Of a DNA stretch of 64,000 nucleotides, positions 7,471 through 15,475 are shown piece by piece (within the stretch, counting starts at the first letter, position 1; every line of letters begins with the position of its first letter). The position numbers and the translations under genes were made by a program. Below the pieces are notes generated by a model that saw nothing but the letters and a program-made list of their open reading frames with translations, was not told where the DNA came from and made no database searches. Source of the DNA: DAISJI01 sp964559835 (GTDB lineage: Bacteria; Acidobacteriota; Terriglobia; Terriglobales; Acidobacteriaceae); contig CAZLJE010000002.1 in the NCBI GenBank assembly GCA_964559835.1, positions 1 to 64,000 on the forward strand. The letters run 5' to 3'.

Positions 7471-9456
7471 TTACGCTCCCGAATCGCTCGTGGGCGCGGT
7501 AAGCTTCTTCATTTCCGCATCGTTGATGCGGATCTTGCCTTCCTTTTCCATGCGGCTGCGCAAGCCATCGACAAACACCTGCAGGTACTGGTTGCGCTTC
7601 TGCTCCAGCAACTGGTCGCGGATACGGTCTTTCGATGCAGCCATCTGCTCGACCGGCGGCTCTTGCTTGTCGACCAGGGCGATGACCGCGCCGGCGCGAC
7701 CGGTATCGATCGGCCCGCTGATATCGCCCTTCTTCATGTCGAAGACGCCTTCCGCAGGACCGCCGGACAGTGACCCGAGGTCCGGCACCTGGCTGCTCAC
7801 GCCGACCAGTTCGCTGGTCTTGAACTCGGCGCCGATGTCCTTAGCCGCCTTCTTCAGGTCGTGCTCGGCGCGGGCCTTTTCCGAAAGTTCCTCGGTCTTT
7901 TTGGCGAGCATCTGGCGCGCCTGGTCGGCCTTGTATTCCTGCTCGACGCGGGCACGGATCTCGTCGAACGACGGCGTGCGCGCGGGCACAACGTCGGTCA
8001 CCTGGAAGATCACCGAGCCGTTCGCGACATGCACGAGGTCGGGCGGGTTCTTGGCGTGCGCGGCGAACACAGCTGACATGAGTTCCGGCGCGTTGCCAAC
8101 GCCGGGAACGGAGTCGTTACGGGTGAATGGACCGGCCGAGATGACCTCCAGCCCGTTGTCCTTCGCCGCCGCATCGAGCCCTTTCACGCGCGATTCGGTC
8201 TCGACTTTGTTGGCGATCGTGTCCAACTGGCCCGCAACCTTCTGCTGCGCGAGCGCCGGTTCGATCTGCGCCTTCACCTCATCGAGGGTCTTCACGTGCG
8301 CTTCCTGCTTGTCGTCAACGTGGATGATGTGGAAGCCGAAGGTCGTACGCACGAGGCCGCTGGTCTCGCCTTTTTTGAGCGAGAAAGCCGTCTGGTCGAA
8401 CTCGGGGACGGTCTGCCCGTGCTGGATCCAGCCCAGCGAGCCGCCGTTGTCCTTGCTACCCGGGTCGTCGGAATTTTTCTTGGCCAGGTCGGCAAAATTG
8501 CCGCCCGCCTGAACTTGCTTCAGGATCGACTCCGCTTTCGCTTTTGCGTCGGCGACAGCCTTTTCGTCGACTTTACCGTTCTCCGGCTCCGGTGTCTTGA
8601 TCAGGATGTGGCGGACGTTCACCTGATCGGGTATGCGATATTCGTTGCGATGCTGGTTGTAGTAAGCCTGCAAATCCTGAGGCGTGACCTTCACCTGCTG
8701 CGCCAGCTTTGCCGTGTCGACGACGATGTAGCGCGCGCTGCGCCGCTCGGGGATCGCGTTGTTGTACGACTGCTTGTGCTTCTCGTAAAAATCCTTCAGC
8801 TCGGCGTCGGTCGGCTTGATCTGTTTGGAGATGCTGTCGAGCGTGAGCACGGCGTAGTCGAACTTCACCTTCGTGTTCTCACGCTGGTACTGGTCCGTGA
8901 TCTCCTTGTCGGAAACAGCGACGCCGCCATCGATCGCCGCGCGCAGCTTGCGGATCAGCAAATCCTGCTTCATCAGCGACTCAAATGCCGGGACCGAGAG
9001 CTGGAGCTGCTGCGAGACGAAGTTCTCGTAGGCGTCCTGGCCGACGAAGTTGCCGCCGGGGAACAGCACCTGCCCAAAGGCGCCGTGTTGAAGCTCGTCG
9101 CGGAGTTCCTCGTCGGTGACCTTAAGCCCGAGACGGTGCGCTTCCGAGATCATGGCCTTCTGCAAGATCAACTGGTCGGCCGCGCGCTGCATCAGGAAGG
9201 GGCGGAATTGAGAGGGAAATCCACGCGGGAACTGCTGCCTGCCGATGTTGGTGGCAGCTTGCTGGACGTCGGCTACGGTGACCTGCTCGTCGCCGACACG
9301 GGCGACGACATCGCCTTGCGGCGCCCCGAATCCGAATGCATCACCGAGAATGCCGCCCGGGACAAGGGTGATGACCATGGCGCCGCAAATTACGACCAGC
9401 AGGCCGCCGAGGACGATCTTCTTGGTTTTGCCCGGGGTTTGTAGGAATCGAATCAT
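7471..9456 (-). CDS. Membrane-anchored peptidyl-prolyl isomerase (PpiD/SurA-like)
   Basis: A 661-aa protein with a cytoplasmic basic N-terminus, one membrane anchor (about residues 13-33, IVLGGLLVVICGAMVITLV), a SurA/PpiD-type N-terminal chaperone region (about 45-210), a parvulin rotamase domain beginning near VRHILIKTPEPE (about 285-385, with GGSLGWIQHGQTVPEFDQ), and a long C-terminal helical region. Such proteins fold secreted and outer-membrane proteins at the outer face of the inner membrane. It is convergent with no neighbour and probably monocistronic. Confidence 0.9.
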   Translation of the reverse strand: MIRFLQTPGKTKKIVLGGLLVVICGAMVITLVPGGILGDAFGFGAPQGDVVARVGDEQVTVADVQQAATNIGRQQFPRGFPSQFRPFLMQRAADQLILQKAMISEAHRLGLKVTDEELRDELQHGAFGQVLFPGGNFVGQDAYENFVSQQLQLSVPAFESLMKQDLLIRKLRAAIDGGVAVSDKEITDQYQRENTKVKFDYAVLTLDSISKQIKPTDAELKDFYEKHKQSYNNAIPERRSARYIVVDTAKLAQQVKVTPQDLQAYYNQHRNEYRIPDQVNVRHILIKTPEPENGKVDEKAVADAKAKAESILKQVQAGGNFADLAKKNSDDPGSKDNGGSLGWIQHGQTVPEFDQTAFSLKKGETSGLVRTTFGFHIIHVDDKQEAHVKTLDEVKAQIEPALAQQKVAGQLDTIANKVETESRVKGLDAAAKDNGLEVISAGPFTRNDSVPGVGNAPELMSAVFAAHAKNPPDLVHVANGSVIFQVTDVVPARTPSFDEIRARVEQEYKADQARQMLAKKTEELSEKARAEHDLKKAAKDIGAEFKTSELVGVSSQVPDLGSLSGGPAEGVFDMKKGDISGPIDTGRAGAVIALVDKQEPPVEQMAASKDRIRDQLLEQKRNQYLQVFVDGLRSRMEKEGKIRINDAEMKKLTAPTSDSGA

Positions 9457-9526
9457 AAGCTTCTAAATGCTCCAAAGGGTGGGTCGAATCTTACGATTAT
9501 AAACCAGAGCTGGGGGCAGAATCATT

Positions 9527-9554
9527 GCCGATCGACCATTGCAGATTGACGATT
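9527..9554. repeat. Heptamer array (NNNNATT)
   Basis: Units GCCGATC, GACCATT, GCAGATT and GACGATT in register. It is followed directly by a CACCACCAAGG-type repeat at 9566-9604. Confidence 0.5.
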
Positions 9555-9565
9555 GAACAAAGCTT

Positions 9566-9604
9566 CACCACCAAGGAACGAAGGTGCACGAAGGAAACAA
9601 AAGG
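9566..9604. repeat. Dispersed CACCACnAAGG / CACGAAGGA repeat, copy 1
   Basis: Begins CACCACCAAGGAACGAAGG and continues with CACGAAGGAAAC. Related copies lie at 16885-16928 and 37659-37699, so this is a dispersed intergenic word repeat and not coding sequence. Confidence 0.6.
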
Positions 9605-9717
9605 TCCCTCGACTGCTTCGGTCGCTGCGGCGACATCCTCCGCTCGGGATGACAATATGTGCGTTGGTCAAATGTTGTAAGCTTGTCACCCTCAGTGGGG
9701 ACATCGTGCCTGGGTCC

Positions 9718-10998
9718 ATGCCAGCCCGGAAGAAGTCGTGGGATTCGTTTCTCGCCGAAGTGCGGGACGGACGGGCAATCACACGCGCGGAAGCGATCGC
9801 GCTGATCGACTGCTCCGACGAACTCTTGCCCGCGCTGCTCGCCACCGCCGTCCACCTCAAAGAACGATTCAAGCCCGGCGTCATCACCTACTCGCGCAAG
9901 GTATTCCTGCCGCTCACGAACCTGTGCCGCGATTACTGCGGCTACTGCACCTTCCGCCGCGATCCCGGGCAGCCCGGCGCCCACACCATGACACCCGATG
10001 AAGTGCTGCGCGTCTGTCGCGAGGGCGAGCGGATGGGCTGTACCGAGGCGCTGTTCAGCCTCGGAGACAAGCCGGAGCTTGCCTTCCCCGAAATGCGCGA
10101 GACGCTGCGCAAACTGGGATACCGCTCGACCCTCGGATACCTGGAAGCCATGTGCGAACTGGTGCTGCGCGAAACGTCGCTCATCCCGCACGCGAACCCC
10201 GGGTTGCTGAGCGAAGCATGGGTGGCTCGGCTGCGGCGCGTCTCGCCCAGCCTGGGATTGATGCTGGAGAGCACGAGTGCGGCCCTGATGCGCCGAAAGA
10301 CCCATGCCGCCGCCCCGGACAAGGTTCCCGCGCGCCGCTTGGCAGTGATCGAGGCGGCAGGAAAGCAGCACGTGCCGTTCACGACCGGAATCCTGGTGGG
10401 CATCGGCGAGACATTGGAAGACCGTGTTGATTCCCTGCTCGCGATCGCCGAGATGCACCAGCGTTACGGGCACGTGCAGGAAGTCATCGTCCAGAATTTC
10501 CGGCGCAAGCCGCGGATCCCGATGGCACGTGATCCGGAGCCGAGTCTCGCAACGATGCTGCGGACGATTGCGGTCGCGCGACTCATGATGCCGAAGGTGA
10601 ATATCCAGGCGCCGCCGAACTTGTCCGCGCCGGATTACGAAAAGCTGCTCGAGGCGGGCATCAACGACTGGGGCGGCATCTCGCCGCTCACGCCCGACTT
10701 CATCAACCCGGAGCGTCCCTGGCCGCATTTGCGGGAGATAGAAGAACGCACGCAGGCGTTCGGCTGCGCGTTGCGGCAGCGCTTGCCCGTGTACCCGGAT
10801 TTTCTCGGGATGGCGACGCGCGCGGGCGGGGTCGCCGCAGAAAAATTGTCCGCCGCAGCAGACGCGGAAGGCTACGCGCGCACGGAGCAATCGGCGGCTG
10901 TTGCCGATGCGTTGCTGCGGGCGAGCGATGACGGCAGGATCCCGGCACTACTGCCGGCGAGACGCCAGCGCTCCAAGGCGCAGAAGAGTTGCGCATGA
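9718..10998 (+). CDS. cofG: FO synthase subunit CofG (radical SAM)
   Basis: With CofH it makes 7,8-didemethyl-8-hydroxy-5-deazariboflavin (FO), the chromophore of cofactor F420. The radical-SAM cluster motif CRDYCGYC is at about residues 66-73, preceded by TYSRKVFLPLTNL. Further family blocks are GCTEALFSLGDKPE, HANPGLLS, FTTGILVGIGET and NDWGGISPLTPDFINPE. ATG 9718 gives 426 aa. Upstream in-frame sequence overlaps repeats, so it was not used. The final stretch (LPARRQRSKAQKSCA) is encoded by a copy of the dispersed GGCGAGACGCC repeat at 10951-10975. The stop overlaps the cofD ATG in an ATGA arrangement. Confidence 0.93.
   Translation: MPARKKSWDSFLAEVRDGRAITRAEAIALIDCSDELLPALLATAVHLKERFKPGVITYSRKVFLPLTNLCRDYCGYCTFRRDPGQPGAHTMTPDEVLRVCREGERMGCTEALFSLGDKPELAFPEMRETLRKLGYRSTLGYLEAMCELVLRETSLIPHANPGLLSEAWVARLRRVSPSLGLMLESTSAALMRRKTHAAAPDKVPARRLAVIEAAGKQHVPFTTGILVGIGETLEDRVDSLLAIAEMHQRYGHVQEVIVQNFRRKPRIPMARDPEPSLATMLRTIAVARLMMPKVNIQAPPNLSAPDYEKLLEAGINDWGGISPLTPDFINPERPWPHLREIEERTQAFGCALRQRLPVYPDFLGMATRAGGVAAEKLSAAADAEGYARTEQSAAVADALLRASDDGRIPALLPARRQRSKAQKSCA
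10949..10975. repeat. Dispersed GGCGAGACGCC element inside the cofG 3' end
   Basis: CTACTGCCGGCGAGACGCC then AGCGCT closely matches intergenic copies near 42741-42766 and 50312-50335. Here it lies in frame and codes for the LLPARRQR part of the CofG tail. Confidence 0.6.
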
Positions 10999-11945
10999 TC
11001 ACCATCCTGACCGGCGGCACCGGCGGTGCGAAATTCGTGCAAGGCATGGTGAAGGTGGTCAATCCGCGCGAGGTCGCCGTGATCGTCAACACGGGCGACG
11101 ACCTCCGCTGGTGGGGGCTACACGTTTCTCCCGACATCGACTCGGTCGTCTACGCGCTCGCCGGACAGCTGAGCAAAGAACGCGGATGGGGCGTCGAGGG
11201 CGATACATTCGAATGCCTGGCGCGCATGAAAGCGTTCGGAGCGAACGCATGGTTCCAACTTGGAGACCGCGACCTGGCCACGCATCTGCGGCGGACGGCG
11301 CTGCTCCGCAACGGAGCGACTCTAAGCCAAGCGACGGCGGAGATCGCGACGGCGCTCGGTGTTCCCGCGCGCATTCTGCCGATGACTAACGACGGTATCG
11401 AAACGCGCGTGCTGACCGACGCGGTCGGCGACCTCAGTTTTCAGGAATATTTCGTCCGCGAACGCTGGCAGCCCAAGGTCAAGGGCGTGTATTTCTGTAG
11501 CTCCGACGACGCGCTGCCCGCGCCGGGCGTGGTGACCGCGATCGAAGCGTCGACCGCGGTCTTTCTCGCGCCCAGCAATCCCGTCACGAGCATCGGCCCG
11601 ATCCTGGCGGTGCCCGGGATCCGCGAAGCATTGCAGCGCACCGAAGCCGCAATCGTGGCCGTCAGTCCGATCATTGGCGATCACGCGGTGTCCGGACCGG
11701 CGGCCGAGTTGATGCGCTCGGCGGGCCTGGAAGTATCATGCGTTGGAGTGGCGCAGGCGTTCCAGGATTTTCTCGACGTCCTCGTCATCGACGAAGCCGA
11801 CACGCAAAGAAGCGGGGACATCGAAGCATTAGGGGTGCGCCCGTGTGTCGCGGCGACGATCATGGATTCGGACGCGAAGAAAGCGGCGCTGGCGCTGGCG
11901 GCGTTGACAGTGGCAAGCAAACGGCAGATGAAGGGGGCCTCATGA
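10995..11945 (+). CDS. cofD: 2-phospho-L-lactate transferase (F420 side-chain transfer)
   Basis: CofD/FbiA joins the phospholactyl or enolpyruvyl group of the guanylylated donor to FO, giving (dehydro-)F420-0. 316 aa. Signatures: MITILTGGTGGAKFVQGM at the N-terminus, VIVNTGDDLRWWGLHVSPDIDS, WFQLGDRDLATHL, RILPMTNDGIETRV, and FLAPSNPVTSIGPIL. The ATG at 10995 overlaps the cofG stop by 4 bp and was preferred to the TTG at 10989. The stop overlaps the cofC start, again ATGA. Confidence 0.95.
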   Translation: MITILTGGTGGAKFVQGMVKVVNPREVAVIVNTGDDLRWWGLHVSPDIDSVVYALAGQLSKERGWGVEGDTFECLARMKAFGANAWFQLGDRDLATHLRRTALLRNGATLSQATAEIATALGVPARILPMTNDGIETRVLTDAVGDLSFQEYFVRERWQPKVKGVYFCSSDDALPAPGVVTAIEASTAVFLAPSNPVTSIGPILAVPGIREALQRTEAAIVAVSPIIGDHAVSGPAAELMRSAGLEVSCVGVAQAFQDFLDVLVIDEADTQRSGDIEALGVRPCVAATIMDSDAKKAALALAALTVASKRQMKGAS

Positions 11946-12595
11946 TCCTGGTACCGGTAAAGAACCTGAACGGCGCAAAACAGCGGCTGGCATCCTTGCT
12001 CACGCAGCAACAGCGCACCGAACTGGCCCGCGCGATGATCAAGGACGTCTGCCACGCGCTGTCGGAGGTGCCAGGCCGGCCACGCATCGCGCTCGTCACC
12101 AGCGACGAATACGCGGCGCGCCTTGCGCGGCAGTGCGGGTTCGAGGTCATCCACGACGAGGAGAACCTGGGCGAGACCGAAGCCATCGCGATGGCGACGC
12201 AGCACGCGGAGAAGGACGGCGCCGAGTTCTCGTTGGTGATCCCGGGAGACATTCCGTTGGTCACCGCCGACGAGATCGCCGCCGTGCTCGCAGCCGCTCC
12301 GTCGGAAGGGACTGTACTCGTTCCCGCCGCGGACGGGCGCGGAACGAATGCGATATTGCGGCGCCCTTGCGCCCTGATTCCCTGTCGCTTCGGCAACGAC
12401 AGCTTCCTGCCGCATCGCGCTGCAGCGCGCGCGACGCAAAAAGAACTGGTCGTGCTCGATGGCCTGCCTGGAATCGCGCTTGACATCGACCGACCCGAGG
12501 ACCTACCCGAATTGGCCGAAGGCAAGCCACGCACGCGCACACAGCGCCTGGTCCGCGAATGGGGGATCGTCACGCGGGCGGCAGCGGGAGACTGA
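11942..12595 (+). CDS. cofC: Phospholactate/PEP guanylyltransferase
   Basis: CofC/FbiD activates 2-phospholactate or phosphoenolpyruvate with GTP for CofD. 217 aa with a nucleotidyltransferase fold: MILVPVKNLNGAKQRL at the N-terminus, ALVTSDEYAARLA, SLVIPGDIPLVTADEI (the metal-binding PGD block), VLVPAADGRGTNAIL and FGNDSFLPH. The C-terminus carries GIALDIDRPEDL. The start overlaps the cofD stop (ATGA). After this gene the compact packing is broken by a roughly 100-bp heptamer-containing spacer before cofE. Confidence 0.93.
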   Translation: MILVPVKNLNGAKQRLASLLTQQQRTELARAMIKDVCHALSEVPGRPRIALVTSDEYAARLARQCGFEVIHDEENLGETEAIAMATQHAEKDGAEFSLVIPGDIPLVTADEIAAVLAAAPSEGTVLVPAADGRGTNAILRRPCALIPCRFGNDSFLPHRAAARATQKELVVLDGLPGIALDIDRPEDLPELAEGKPRTRTQRLVREWGIVTRAAAGD

Positions 12596-12600
12596 AGTCA

Positions 12601-12698
12601 TTTTCGATTTACGATTTTTGATTTTTGAATAGTTCGAATCGAATTCGAGACCGACACGCTTGGCAAGAAATCGAAAATCAAAAATCGAAAATCAAAAA
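12601..12698. repeat. Inverted pair of heptamer arrays between cofC and cofE
   Basis: The left arm has TTTTCGA, TTTACGA, TTTTTGA, TTTTTGA (12601-12628). The right arm has TCGAAAA, TCAAAAA, TCGAAAA, TCAAAAA (12671-12698). The arms are largely complementary and could form an A/U-rich stem of about 28 bp with a loop of about 42 nt in the operon mRNA. The right arm lies inside the only open N-terminus available for cofE. Confidence 0.75.
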
Positions 12699-13445
12699 TG
12701 CCTTTCGGCGATCCCGATCGAAGGTATTCCCGAGGTTCGCCCCGGCGATTCACTTTCTGATCTCATCCTCAGCGCTGCGCGAACGATGCGACTGACGCTC
12801 GCGCCCGGCGACATCCTGGTCATCACGCACAAAGTGGTTTCGAAGGCCGAAGGCCAGCTTGTCGAGCTCGAAAAAGTGAAACCGCGCAGATCAGCGGCGA
12901 ATTGGGCCGCGAAGTACGGATACGACCCGCGCGTCGTCGAAGTGGCGCTCCGCGAGGGCGCGCGGACCTTGCGGCAGAAGCACGGCGTACTCATCACCGA
13001 GACCCGCCATGGATGGATTTGCGCCAATAGCGGGGTGGACGTCTCCAATGTGGACGGCGGGCGCAGCGCGGCGCTGCTGCCGAACGACGCCGACGCGTCG
13101 GCGCAGCGTATCTATCGCGCCGTCAAGAAGGCCATCGGCTTCGCTGTTCCCGTCATCATTACGGATACGTTCGGCCGGCCGTGGCGCGAGGGGTTGGTCG
13201 AAGTCGCCGTCGGGTTGGCGGGCATGAAGGCGTTCCGCGATTATCGCGATCGCCGGGACGCCTACGGTTACAAGCTGCGCGTCAGCCTGGAAGCGGCGGC
13301 GGACGAACTGGCCGCCATGGCCGGGTTGGCGTGTGGCAAGTTGACGCGCCGTCCGGCGTGCATCATTCGCGGATTCGAGTACACTTCTGGCGTGGGGCGC
13401 GCGAAAGACCTGATACGTCCGGCGAGAAAAGATCTATTTCGATAA
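12660..13445 (+). CDS. cofE: F420-0:gamma-glutamyl ligase (start uncertain)
   Basis: Adds gamma-linked glutamates to F420-0. CofE blocks: SAIPIEGIPEVRPGDSLSDL, LTLAPGDILVITHKVVSKAEG, EGARTLRQKHGVLITETRHG, WICANSGVDVSNVDGG, VPVIITDTFGRPWREGLVEV, DRRDAYGYKLRV, ADELAAMAGLACGK. The length of about 261 aa fits the single-domain CofE form; it lacks the C-terminal flavin reductase domain of actinobacterial FbiB. The conserved N-terminus has no ATG in frame. The ATG at 12699 is out of frame, and the nearest listed start is TTG 12660, which would translate the right heptamer arm (RKSKIENQK). The true start may be that TTG, a non-canonical codon, or a sequencing slip. Confidence 0.88.
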   Translation: MARNRKSKIENQKCLSAIPIEGIPEVRPGDSLSDLILSAARTMRLTLAPGDILVITHKVVSKAEGQLVELEKVKPRRSAANWAAKYGYDPRVVEVALREGARTLRQKHGVLITETRHGWICANSGVDVSNVDGGRSAALLPNDADASAQRIYRAVKKAIGFAVPVIITDTFGRPWREGLVEVAVGLAGMKAFRDYRDRRDAYGYKLRVSLEAAADELAAMAGLACGKLTRRPACIIRGFEYTSGVGRAKDLIRPARKDLFR

Positions 13446-13449
13446 AGAC

Positions 13450-13491
13450 GTATTTCGTATCTGGTATTCCGCATTCTGCATCCGTAGTTCG
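13450..13491. repeat. Heptamer array between cofE and cofH
   Basis: Six units in register, GTATTTC, GTATCTG, GTATTCC, GCATTCT, GCATCCG and TAGTTCG. They fill almost the whole spacer between the cofE stop and the cofH start at 13500, so the array lies inside the presumed operon transcript. Confidence 0.7.
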
Positions 13492-13499
13492 TGGGCGAA

Positions 13500-14693
13500 A
13501 TGTTCGACTTTTCTGAACTCGGAAGCTTACGGTGGGGCGATGTCGCGGACCGTGTTTCGCCCGACGTCGGTGCTGCGCTCGAGACCGTGCTCGCGAGGGA
13601 AGATGGCACGAAGCTCACACGCGAGCAATGTGTTCTGCTGGCGCATACAACTGGCGATGACCTGCTCGCGCTCGCGGTCGCGGCCGACGAACTGCGGCGC
13701 AGCATCGTCGGCGACACGGTCACGTACGTTGTCAATCGCAACATCAATTTCACGAACGTCTGTTTCGTCGGCTGCAAGTTCTGTGCCTTCAGCGTCGGGC
13801 CGCATGACGAGACGAAATATTTCCTGTCGCTCGAAGATGTATCGAGGAAGACCCGTGAGGCGCGCGAGCGCGGCGCGACCGAAGTCTGCATCCAGGGCGG
13901 GCTGCCGCGCAACCTGCCGCCGTTCTACTACCGCGACATCCTGAGCGCGGTGAAGTCAGCCGTGCCCGACATGCACGCGCACGCCTTCTCGCCGATGGAG
14001 GTGGATTACGGCGTCGAACTCACCGGCATGAGCGTCCGCGATTATTTCCTCATGATGAGAGATGCGGGGCTCGACACGCTGCCTGGGACGGCCGCCGAGA
14101 TCCTTAGCGACGACGTTCGCCACATCGTCTCGCGCAATAAGTTGAGCGCCGCGCGCTGGCGGGAGATCGTGAGTACGGCACACGAATGCGGCATCCGCAG
14201 CACGTCGACGATGATGTACGGACACGTCGAGAGCGTGGAACACTGGGTGAACCACATCCTGCTGCTGCGTGATATCCAGTCGCGCACTGGCGGCTTCACG
14301 GAATTCGTTCCGCTTGGTTTCGTCCACCAGAACACACTGCTGTTCCAGGAAGGACTGTCGCGTCCGGGACCGACGCTCGACGAGCACGTGCGCGTGCATG
14401 CGCTGGCGCGAGTGATGCTTGCCGGCTCCATCCCGAACATCCAGGTTTCGTGGGTGAAGCTGACGCGCGAAACAGCGCGTCTGTGCCTGCTCTCCGGGGC
14501 TAACGACTACGGTGGGACACTGATGGAAGAAAACATCTCGCGGCTCGCGGGCGCAACATCGGGCGAGTATTTGAGTCCGGAGCAGATCGAAGACCGCGTG
14601 CGCGAAGCCGGACGTGTGCCGGCACAAAGAAACACCACGTACACGAAAAAACAGTTCCGAGTTCCGAGTTCTGAGTTCCGGGCGACAGCTTGA
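13500..14693 (+). CDS. cofH: FO synthase subunit CofH (radical SAM)
   Basis: Couples a tyrosine-derived radical to 5-amino-6-(ribitylamino)uracil as the first half of FO synthesis. The cluster motif CFVGCKFC is near residue 86, preceded by TYVVNRNINFTNV. Other blocks: EVCIQGGLPRNLPPFYYRDI, AFSPMEVDYG, TSTMMYGHVESVEHW, FTEFVPLGFVHQNT, SWVKLTRETARLCLLSGAND, YGGTLMEENISRLAG. 397 aa from ATG 13500; an in-frame GTG at 13491 falls in the preceding heptamer array. The last residues (KQFRVPSSEFRATA) are translated from another heptamer array, so the C-terminus looks extended by repeat DNA. The stop overlaps the TTG start of npdG. Confidence 0.93.
   Translation: MFDFSELGSLRWGDVADRVSPDVGAALETVLAREDGTKLTREQCVLLAHTTGDDLLALAVAADELRRSIVGDTVTYVVNRNINFTNVCFVGCKFCAFSVGPHDETKYFLSLEDVSRKTREARERGATEVCIQGGLPRNLPPFYYRDILSAVKSAVPDMHAHAFSPMEVDYGVELTGMSVRDYFLMMRDAGLDTLPGTAAEILSDDVRHIVSRNKLSAARWREIVSTAHECGIRSTSTMMYGHVESVEHWVNHILLLRDIQSRTGGFTEFVPLGFVHQNTLLFQEGLSRPGPTLDEHVRVHALARVMLAGSIPNIQVSWVKLTRETARLCLLSGANDYGGTLMEENISRLAGATSGEYLSPEQIEDRVREAGRVPAQRNTTYTKKQFRVPSSEFRATA
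14652..14679. repeat. Heptamer array inside the cofH 3' end
   Basis: Units CAGTTCC, GAGTTCC, GAGTTCT and GAGTTCC, translated in the cofH frame as part of the C-terminal tail. Confidence 0.75.
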
Positions 14694-15367
14694 TCGATAC
14701 CGTTGCCATCATCGGCGGGACCGGGCCCGAAGGACGCGGCCTCGCGCTGCGTTGGGCCCGCGCGGGGCTGAAGGTCGTGATCGGCTCACGCGACGAAAAC
14801 CGGGCGCGCCTCGCGGCGCAGGAGATCGCGGACCTGTGCAGTGGCACCGTGCAAGTCTCGGGCGAAGAAAACTCTGCCGCTGCGGCGCAAACCGACACCG
14901 TCGTGCTGGCGGTCGCGTTCGAAGGACAGGCGGCGATCATGAAGCAGCTCAAGACTGCTTTCCGTCCCAACGCTGTACTGATCACGGCTACAGTCCCGCT
15001 GGCGACGAGCATTGGCGATCGCGGCAGCCGCGTGATCGGCGTCTGGCAGGGTTCGGCGGCGGAGCAGGCGGCGGAATTCGCTCCCGAAGGTGTGCGAGTG
15101 GCAGCGGCGTTCCAGAACATCTCGGCCTCGCTCCTCATGCGCGACGACGAAGTCGAGTGCGACGTGATCGTCTGCTCCGACGACAAGGGCGCGAAGGACG
15201 TGGCCTCCGAACTGGCGCGAAAGATCCCCGGCGCGCGCGCCATCGACGGCGGCAAGCTGGAGAATGCGCGCATCGTGGAGCAGATCACCGCGCTGCTGGT
15301 GGGGATCAATATCCGGTACAAATCGCATCAAGGCGGGATCAGGATCACAGGAATCGAGCATTTGTGA
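14690..15367 (+). CDS. npdG: NADPH-dependent F420 reductase
   Basis: A 225-aa Fno/NpdG-type enzyme moving hydride between NADPH and F420. Rossmann start IDTVAIIGGTGPEGRGLALR (GGTGPEG loop) with KVVIGSRDENRAR, where SR fits NADP phosphate binding. Later blocks are DTVVLAVAFEGQ, ITATVPL, VAAAFQNISASLL and AIDGGKLENARIVEQITALL. The start is TTG 14690, overlapping the cofH stop (TTGA). It closes the F420 operon and supplies the route that charges the cofactor, since no F420-dependent glucose-6-phosphate dehydrogenase is seen. Confidence 0.92.
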   Translation: MIDTVAIIGGTGPEGRGLALRWARAGLKVVIGSRDENRARLAAQEIADLCSGTVQVSGEENSAAAAQTDTVVLAVAFEGQAAIMKQLKTAFRPNAVLITATVPLATSIGDRGSRVIGVWQGSAAEQAAEFAPEGVRVAAAFQNISASLLMRDDEVECDVIVCSDDKGAKDVASELARKIPGARAIDGGKLENARIVEQITALLVGINIRYKSHQGGIRITGIEHL

Positions 15368-15437
15368 TTGAGTGATTTGTGATTGGTGATTTACCTGGAT
15401 GTGGAAATCACTAATCTCAAATCACGCAATCACAAAT
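15364..15437. repeat. Inverted pair of heptamer arrays after npdG
   Basis: Left arm GTGATTG, AGTGATT, TGTGATT, GGTGATT (15364-15391). Right arm AATCACT, AATCTCA, AATCACG, CAATCAC (15406-15433). The arms are near-complementary and could form a long stem between the F420 operon and the XdhC-like gene. It starts inside the npdG stop region. Confidence 0.75.
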
Positions 15438-15475
15438 GGTGTAGCAGACACCGACTGCGATTAGAATTGAACCCG

